From NCBI RefSeq assembly GCF_900142465.1, contig NZ_FRAX01000005.1:124001-188000 (forward strand): DNA of 64,000 nt, in the 5' to 3' direction. Position 1 is the first letter of the stretch. Each line of letters starts with the position of its first letter. Source of the DNA: Fibrobacter sp. UWH6 (GTDB lineage Bacteria; Fibrobacterota; Fibrobacteria; Fibrobacterales; Fibrobacteraceae). Of this stretch, positions 58,787 through 64,000 are shown piece after piece. The notes under the pieces were generated by a model. That model searched no databases, was not told the DNA's origin, and worked only from the letters and a program-made list of their open reading frames with translations. The position numbers were made by a program, and so were the translations under genes.

Positions 58787-61774
58787 TTATCTGCAGACCA
58801 GAAGGCGGATGGCATCCAGGCGGAGCTGCGGGTTAGAAATAATCTTCTTCCATTCCTGGGCATTCTTGCGGAGCTGCTTCAACTGTTCGTTGTTGCCAGC
58901 CTTGCCACGCATAATCAGCAAGTGGTTCATGCGCTGGTATTCCTGTTCGGCACGAGCTTCCACAGCTTCTGCAGCCTGTTCGGCAAGTTCCTTAGCCTTG
59001 GCAGTCACCTCACGACGGGCAATAGCCAAGCCTTCCTTACCAAAGTACTTCAGAGTCATGTTCACAGCCGGATTTCCCTGAGGCACGGCCACATCCTTAA
59101 AGGTAGCCTTGGCAAGATCTTCAAGCTTGCTAGACAAGTCTTCGCCATTGGGGTTCACCAGAACGCTAATGTACTTGGGACCCGCAATGTCAGACACGCC
59201 CCATTCTTCAGAAATGGAGAAGTCTACAGCAAAGTTGTACTGCATGAGCAGGCCGCGCATACCGGAGTTCTGCCACATATTGCAAGACACAGCGCCATTG
59301 TCCAAAGTAGTTTCAAAGTCAATCACACCCTGAGACAGCGGATGTTCCAAGCTAACGAAATCCACTTCGTCATGGATCATGGCTACATTACGGTCAAAGG
59401 TAACGGTCAGGCTGGAGGCATCGGAGTAACGAGCATCTTCGTCACCGCCACCACCTTCAGAGAAGTCGCCCACATTCTGGACCACACGTCCGCCACCGCC
59501 ACTGCTACCAGGCACACCGCCCACAGATTCGGGCATCCCCGGCACAGAACCGGCTTCCACCTGAGTTCCCATGGTCACCACATAGCAACCCGGAATCTTG
59601 CTCTTTTCAATTTCAAGTCCGCGGTTCATCAACGAAGAGAACACCAAAGTTTCAAGTTCAGGTTCAGCATCCACGCGCTGGATTTCGTCGGTAATTTCCT
59701 TTGCCTTCGCCGGATTGCGGGAGTTGAATTCCAGCAAGCGGTCACGCCCCTTCTCGATGTTCTTGCGCATGGTGTCGCAATCCTTCTTCACCTGGGGAAT
59801 GACATTGTCCATGAAGTGCTGCAGGAATTCCTGGGGTTCTGCCAAGGCGGCAATCAACTCGTCGGTGTACTTCAGGAACAGTTCGCCACCGCTCATCATG
59901 GGAGTGCCGAAAGCATTCAAGCCGTTGTGGTACCAGCGGAACATGACTTCCTGACCGGAACCCTTTACATAAGGCACATGGATGATAATGTTTTCAGTCT
60001 GGCCAATGCGGTCCAGTCGACCGATACGCTGTTCCACCAAGGAAGCGTCCAGCGGCAAGTCAAACAAGATCAAGTGATGGGCAAACTGGAAGTTACGGCC
60101 TTCGGAACCTATTTCAGAAGCGATCAGAAGGTTAGCGCCGTTTTCACGGCTAAAGTTTGCGGCGGCCTTATCGCGGGCCATGATGGTCATATTTTCATGG
60201 AACATGGAGAAGGCGCCTTCGCCCATGTATTCCGTCAGCAAGGTCTCAAGAGCAAGAACCACCTGAATGGATTCGCAAATCAGCAGGACCTTGTCGTCCT
60301 TATGTTCCTTCAGGAATTGCTTCAACCACACATAGCGTTCGTCCATGCACCAGGCATCGGAGTAGCTGGTGCAAAGCAAACCGTTTTCCTGAATGTCCGT
60401 AGACATATCCAGGTCGTTCTCGGCAGCCACGTTCACCATTTCGCGATAACGTTCGTTAGGTTCCAACGGGATTTCGTCCAACACGCGCTTGGGGAATCCG
60501 CCCACGCCCTTACGGGTATTGCGGAACACCACGGAGCCAGTCCCCACGGCATCCACGATACGGCGGATCCATTCATCGGCAGACATGGACTTGGCGCTTT
60601 CCTGTTCAAGCCAGGGGCGGATCATGGACTTCTTGGGAACAATTTCGTTCAGGTCGTCCCAGCTCATCTGCTGACCAGGATCGGTAGGCAACTTGTTCAG
60701 TTCATTCACCAGTTTGCGGTACGCATCCTGATCCTTGATAAAATTATTGTAATCCGCAAAGCGGACCGGGTCCAACATCTTCAGTCGGTTAAACTGGGAT
60801 TCCGGATGGAACTGCAGCGGAGTACCGGTCAAGAGCAACACACCCTTGGAGCGCTGGATCACCGCATTGGCCAGCAAGTATTCGTGGCTGGTAAATCCAT
60901 CTTCGCAAACCAGGTGGTGAGCTTCATCGATAATGGTCATGTCCCACTTGACCTTCAGCAAGTCTTCGATCAGGGCCGGCTGCTTGATCAAGAAGTCGAT
61001 GGAACAGATGATGTCGTTGGCCTGGGAGAACGGATTGGGCTTATCGTCTTCGTCAGCCACAAACAAGCCCTTCAGGTAGCCTTCGTCCACCAGGGTAAAC
61101 AGATGGTTGAAGCGGCGCTTCATTTCCACCAGCCACTGATGCTTCAGAGTTTCGGGAACAATCACCAAGGTACGGGTCACGCGTCCGCGGGCCTTCAGGG
61201 CATGCCAGATCATGCCGGCTTCGATAGTCTTACCCAGGCCCACTTCGTCAGAAAGCATCAGACGGGGCAGAGCGGAGCTGGAACAGGCGCGCTGGCACAG
61301 ATAGTACTGGTGGGGAATCTGGCTTACACGGGGGCCAATCATACCGCGTACCGGCGAAGACTGCCACTTGCAATACAGCTTCATGGACTGTTCGCGGCGG
61401 AGGAACTGGTCGCTATCGGAAATGCGGTTTTCCTGCAGGGCACGGAACAAGTCGGCGGGCCTAGCAATGGAAATCTTGCCATTCAGTTCGGATTCCTTCA
61501 TGGAACGACCGGCGCGACCTTCATAGACCACCAGCCCATCCACTTCCACCACATTTTCCACCGTAAAGGAAACACCCTTTTCGCTCTTCGCAGTTTCACC
61601 CACGGCAAGCAGGAAACGGTCCACCGGGGCACCCATGGAACGGTAAAGACGAACATCATTCACAGCAGGGAAAGAAATCTTCACAATACGGTCCTGAACT
61701 TCCGTGACTATGCCGAGTCCCAGAGCAGGTTCCGATTGACTTACGTAGCGTTGGCCAACCTTAAAATTCATCAT
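58787..61774 (-). CDS. rapA: RapA/HepA-type SWI2/SNF2 ATPase (RNA polymerase recycling factor)
   Basis: A 995-residue Snf2-family translocase; RapA frees stalled RNA polymerase. The N-terminal Tudor-like part (FKVGQRYVSQSEPALGLGIVTEV) is followed by motor lobe 1 with LSDEVGLGKTIEAGMIWH (about residue 178) and the DEAHH box (about 283). Lobe 2 ends LIASEIGSEGRNFQFAHHLILFDLPLD and QRIGRLDRIGQTENI. A Gly/Ser/Asp-rich insert (around residues 750-790) precedes the C-terminal domain, a feature not usual for the family. Start ATG 61774 has GGGGG upstream. Confidence 0.92.
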   Translation of the reverse strand: MMNFKVGQRYVSQSEPALGLGIVTEVQDRIVKISFPAVNDVRLYRSMGAPVDRFLLAVGETAKSEKGVSFTVENVVEVDGLVVYEGRAGRSMKESELNGKISIARPADLFRALQENRISDSDQFLRREQSMKLYCKWQSSPVRGMIGPRVSQIPHQYYLCQRACSSSALPRLMLSDEVGLGKTIEAGMIWHALKARGRVTRTLVIVPETLKHQWLVEMKRRFNHLFTLVDEGYLKGLFVADEDDKPNPFSQANDIICSIDFLIKQPALIEDLLKVKWDMTIIDEAHHLVCEDGFTSHEYLLANAVIQRSKGVLLLTGTPLQFHPESQFNRLKMLDPVRFADYNNFIKDQDAYRKLVNELNKLPTDPGQQMSWDDLNEIVPKKSMIRPWLEQESAKSMSADEWIRRIVDAVGTGSVVFRNTRKGVGGFPKRVLDEIPLEPNERYREMVNVAAENDLDMSTDIQENGLLCTSYSDAWCMDERYVWLKQFLKEHKDDKVLLICESIQVVLALETLLTEYMGEGAFSMFHENMTIMARDKAAANFSRENGANLLIASEIGSEGRNFQFAHHLILFDLPLDASLVEQRIGRLDRIGQTENIIIHVPYVKGSGQEVMFRWYHNGLNAFGTPMMSGGELFLKYTDELIAALAEPQEFLQHFMDNVIPQVKKDCDTMRKNIEKGRDRLLEFNSRNPAKAKEITDEIQRVDAEPELETLVFSSLMNRGLEIEKSKIPGCYVVTMGTQVEAGSVPGMPESVGGVPGSSGGGGRVVQNVGDFSEGGGGDEDARYSDASSLTVTFDRNVAMIHDEVDFVSLEHPLSQGVIDFETTLDNGAVSCNMWQNSGMRGLLMQYNFAVDFSISEEWGVSDIAGPKYISVLVNPNGEDLSSKLEDLAKATFKDVAVPQGNPAVNMTLKYFGKEGLAIARREVTAKAKELAEQAAEAVEARAEQEYQRMNHLLIMRGKAGNNEQLKQLRKNAQEWKKIISNPQLRLDAIRLLVCR

Positions 61775-61860
61775 AAGCCCCCAATTTAGTTTTTTTTCAA
61801 AATTTCGGCTTCCCTACTACGCCCGACAATATCCGCTTTTTTTGCTACATTGTACCCAGT

Positions 61861-62697
61861 ATGATTTGGTATTATATTGATGAAAGCATAACCGACGGAG
61901 ACAGGCGCAAGGGTCCTTATTCTATCGATGAATTAATGGATCTTGTCAAATCCGAAACGGTAAAGCCCCAGACTCTGGTATGGCACTCAGGTATGAAGGA
62001 CTGGGTCCGCTGGGAAGATACGGAAGAAGCAAAGAACAATGCTAACCTTTTTGAAAAGGGGGAATCCGCAGAAGGTTCCGCCCTTTCCGACGAAGAGCAA
62101 ATCAAGGCAGCCCTAGAAGCCATCCTGGCAGAACATAAGGCCTCCAAGCGCTACGCCGGATTCTTCGTCCGCGCCGCCGCCTATTTCGTCGACAACCTCA
62201 TCCTTTCTGCATTCGGAATCGTCATCCTCATGGTCCTGAGCGCAATGCAGCTGGCCGACCTGAACGCCATTTCCGAAGCAATGAACGCCTACATCGCAGA
62301 CCCCACCGCCGAAGACGCCATGAGCAAGATCCTGGAAGCCCCCGGCACCCATCTGTTCCTATCCATCTGGGGTATCGTGCAGGGCATTTACTTCATCGTC
62401 TTTACCGCAATAAAGTCCGCCACCCCCGGCAAGAAGTTGTTCAAGATCCATGTGGAACCCGCCTACAGCATCAGTACCGTCAGCGGAATCGCAAAGGTTA
62501 GCTGGGTTCTCAGCACATTGCGTTATGTGGCAAGCCTTTTCACCCAGTTCACCTTGATGTTCTACGGCATCGGCTATCTGGTGGTCATGATTGACCCCAA
62601 GCGCAGATCCCTTCATGACTGGATTGCAAGAACCTACGTGGTTCACGACACAAGTGTTAAAATCAAAGTTCGTCCCGACGACGATCAGGAGAAATAG
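61861..62697 (+). CDS. GYF_2- and RDD-domain membrane protein
   Basis: A 278-residue protein. N-terminal GYF_2 domain (WYYIDESITDGDRRKGPYSIDELMDLV, WHSGMKDWVRWED; 1-55) is followed by an acidic linker and an RDD membrane domain (from about residue 97: RYAGFFVRAAAYFVDNLIL, with helices near 105-130, 160-185 and 225-250; SATPGKKLFKIHV). The defining Arg-Asp-Asp is relaxed to R/A-Y-F-V-D. Function unknown. It precedes murA by 5 nt, so they are co-transcribed. Confidence 0.85.
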   Translation: MIWYYIDESITDGDRRKGPYSIDELMDLVKSETVKPQTLVWHSGMKDWVRWEDTEEAKNNANLFEKGESAEGSALSDEEQIKAALEAILAEHKASKRYAGFFVRAAAYFVDNLILSAFGIVILMVLSAMQLADLNAISEAMNAYIADPTAEDAMSKILEAPGTHLFLSIWGIVQGIYFIVFTAIKSATPGKKLFKIHVEPAYSISTVSGIAKVSWVLSTLRYVASLFTQFTLMFYGIGYLVVMIDPKRRSLHDWIARTYVVHDTSVKIKVRPDDDQEK

Positions 62698-62702
62698 TTT
62701 AT

Positions 62703-63986
62703 ATGTATCGTTTTGAAGTTCACCAGGCGGTAAAACCTCTCGAAGGTGAAGTCGAAATTTCCGGCGCAAAGAATGCCGTGCTTGCCGTGATGGCAGCCGC
62801 TCTCCTGGCCGACGGCGTTTCCGAAATTACAAACGTCCCCCACCTGAAAGACATGAAGACCATGTCTGACGTGCTCCGCGTTATCGGTTGCCGTATCAGC
62901 GGTGAATCCCACCAGCTTAAAATCGACACCCGCGGTGCCGACCATCTGGAAGCCCCCTACGAACTGGTAAAGACCATGCGCGCCAGCTTCTATGTGTTGG
63001 GACCTCTGGTGGCCCGCTTCGGACGTTGCCGCGTTTCTCTCCCCGGTGGATGCGCCTGGGGCCCCCGCCCCGTGGACTTGCATTTGAAGGGTCTTGAAGC
63101 CCTAGGTGCAAAAATCACATTGACCCGCGGTTATGTAGAAGCAACCTGTGAAGGACGTCTCCCCGGCGGTAACTTCAACTTCCCCATTTCTTCTGTAGGC
63201 GCCACCGTCAACGTGTTGATGGCAGCCACTCTCGCCAAGGGCACCAGCGTTCTTCAGAATGCCGCCCTTGAACCCGAAATTGACAACCTGGTGGACTTCC
63301 TCAACTCCATGGGTGCCAAGATCCAGGGCCGCGGAACCCGCACCCTTACCGTGCAGGGCGTGGAAGCTCTCCGTCCGGGCAAGTGCTTTACCATTCCCGA
63401 CCGTATCGAAGCAGGCACCTTCCTTTGCGCAGCCGCCATCACCCGCGGATGCATCAAGGTCACCAAGGTCTTTCCCGAACATATCGCCAGCACCCTGGAC
63501 GCCTTCCGCGATATGGGCTGCAAGGTGGAAGTGGGCAACGACTGGGCTCAGGTTGACGCCCGCGGCGTAGAACTGAAGCCTATCAACGTCACCACCCTCC
63601 CCTACCCCGGCTACCCCACCGACATGCAGGCTCCGCTGATGGCAACTCTCGTTTCCATCCCGGGCAACAGCACCATCCAGGATACAGTCTACAACGACCG
63701 CTTCAAGCACGTGGCAGAACTGCAGCGTCTTGGCGCAGACATCCAGGTGAACGGCAACACCGCCATCATCAAGGGCGGCACCAAGCTGGAAGGTACCGAT
63801 ATCATGGGTAGCGACCTGCGTGCAACAGCCGCACTGGTTCTGGCCGCATTCATTTCCGAAGGCGAAAGTACCGTCAGCCGCGTGTACCATCTGGACCGCG
63901 GTTACGAAGACTTCGAAAATAAAGTCGCTAAGATCGGCGGCGTAGTGATCCGTCACTCCGACGACGAAGAAGAAGATAATTTCTGA
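62703..63986 (+). CDS. murA: UDP-N-acetylglucosamine 1-carboxyvinyltransferase
   Basis: First committed step of peptidoglycan synthesis. A 427-residue protein with EVEISGAKNAVLAVMAAALL at the N-terminus, the fosfomycin-target Cys117 in LPGGCAWGPRPVDLHLKG (Trp in place of the usual Ile/Val), GATVNVLMAATLAKG, DRIEAGTF, PYPGYPTDMQAPLMA, and YHLDRGYEDFENKV near the end. The family Cys is present, so fosfomycin could react with it. The RBS is AGGAG, 11 nt upstream. Confidence 0.97.
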   Translation: MYRFEVHQAVKPLEGEVEISGAKNAVLAVMAAALLADGVSEITNVPHLKDMKTMSDVLRVIGCRISGESHQLKIDTRGADHLEAPYELVKTMRASFYVLGPLVARFGRCRVSLPGGCAWGPRPVDLHLKGLEALGAKITLTRGYVEATCEGRLPGGNFNFPISSVGATVNVLMAATLAKGTSVLQNAALEPEIDNLVDFLNSMGAKIQGRGTRTLTVQGVEALRPGKCFTIPDRIEAGTFLCAAAITRGCIKVTKVFPEHIASTLDAFRDMGCKVEVGNDWAQVDARGVELKPINVTTLPYPGYPTDMQAPLMATLVSIPGNSTIQDTVYNDRFKHVAELQRLGADIQVNGNTAIIKGGTKLEGTDIMGSDLRATAALVLAAFISEGESTVSRVYHLDRGYEDFENKVAKIGGVVIRHSDDEEEDNF

Positions 63987-64000
63987 TAATGATGCAAGGG

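Noticed and set aside
58922-61789. 955-codon open frame antisense to rapA, and similar long antisense frames at 54354-56609 (mutS), 21167-23320 (ftsK) and 29512-31428 (rho)
   Set aside because: These mirror genes with strong family matches on the other strand. Their length follows from codon bias that leaves few stops in that antisense frame; they have no RBS and a His/Gln/Gly-rich unnatural composition.

Overview
The window looks like a chromosomal segment of a Fibrobacter-type bacterium (phylum Fibrobacterota). The indications are two FISUMP (Fibrobacter succinogenes major paralogous) domains in one secreted protein, several lipoproteins whose lipobox is followed by long serine-rich linkers, a plant-cell-wall galactanase (GH53), and a Rho factor with a long disordered N-terminus as in the wider FCB group. 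No phage or integrated plasmid is visible. The only transposon trace is an IS200/IS605 remnant.

Layout. 1-5.1 kb: a secreted GH53 galactanase (cut by the window edge), an orphan gene, a THUMP-like methyltransferase, a CAP-domain lipoprotein and ung. 5.3-7.3 kb: a DUF4321 membrane protein overlapping gatA, followed by a 16-bp direct-repeat scar. 7.3-13.4 kb is the most accessory stretch: three near-identical inverted repeats in front of a stand-alone PD-(D/E)XK-type nuclease gene, two convergent paralogous lipoproteins, the IS200/IS605 remnant, a FISUMP protein with a partner exported protein, and a degenerate RNase H-like protein. 13.4-24 kb: a DUF4832 lipoprotein, guaB, pth, a thioredoxin/lipoprotein/micro-lipoprotein operon, rplY, tRNA-Gln, ispE and ftsK. 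24-34 kb: a CHASE2 adenylate cyclase, folK-dNK-panC, rho, proC and a sigma-54 activator. 34-47.4 kb: a FecCD-type ABC importer without a binding protein, nspC, tsaE, sufE, an FAD oxidoreductase, a pentapeptide-repeat protein, radA, an outer-membrane protein, a dCMP deaminase and an SDR. 47.6-64 kb: a MetP/MetS-type transporter pair, a three-domain MFS-PlsC-acyl-ACP synthetase, RidA, an HD protein, the proB-scpB-mutS operon, rapA, and a GYF/RDD membrane protein with murA.

Most genes are housekeeping and are packed into short operons with 1-4 nt overlaps: gatA, panC/dNK/folK, ABC ATPase/permease, mutS/scpB. The tRNA-Gln carries U1-A72, the identity pair used by the GatCAB amidotransferase, which fits the gatA gene in the same window.

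The least explained signal is in the spacers. At least eight intergenic islands are built of degenerate tandem heptamers (each locus has its own heptamer theme), often starting at a stop codon or ending 2 nt before a start codon. Mixed into several of them are short GC-rich perfect palindromes with a central AAA, TTT or TAC. The second notable signal is the triple inverted repeat (arms TACCYATAA / TTATAGGTA, 20-21 nt apart) that runs into the ribosome-binding site of the nuclease gene at 7531. All family assignments come from reading motifs; no database search was run.
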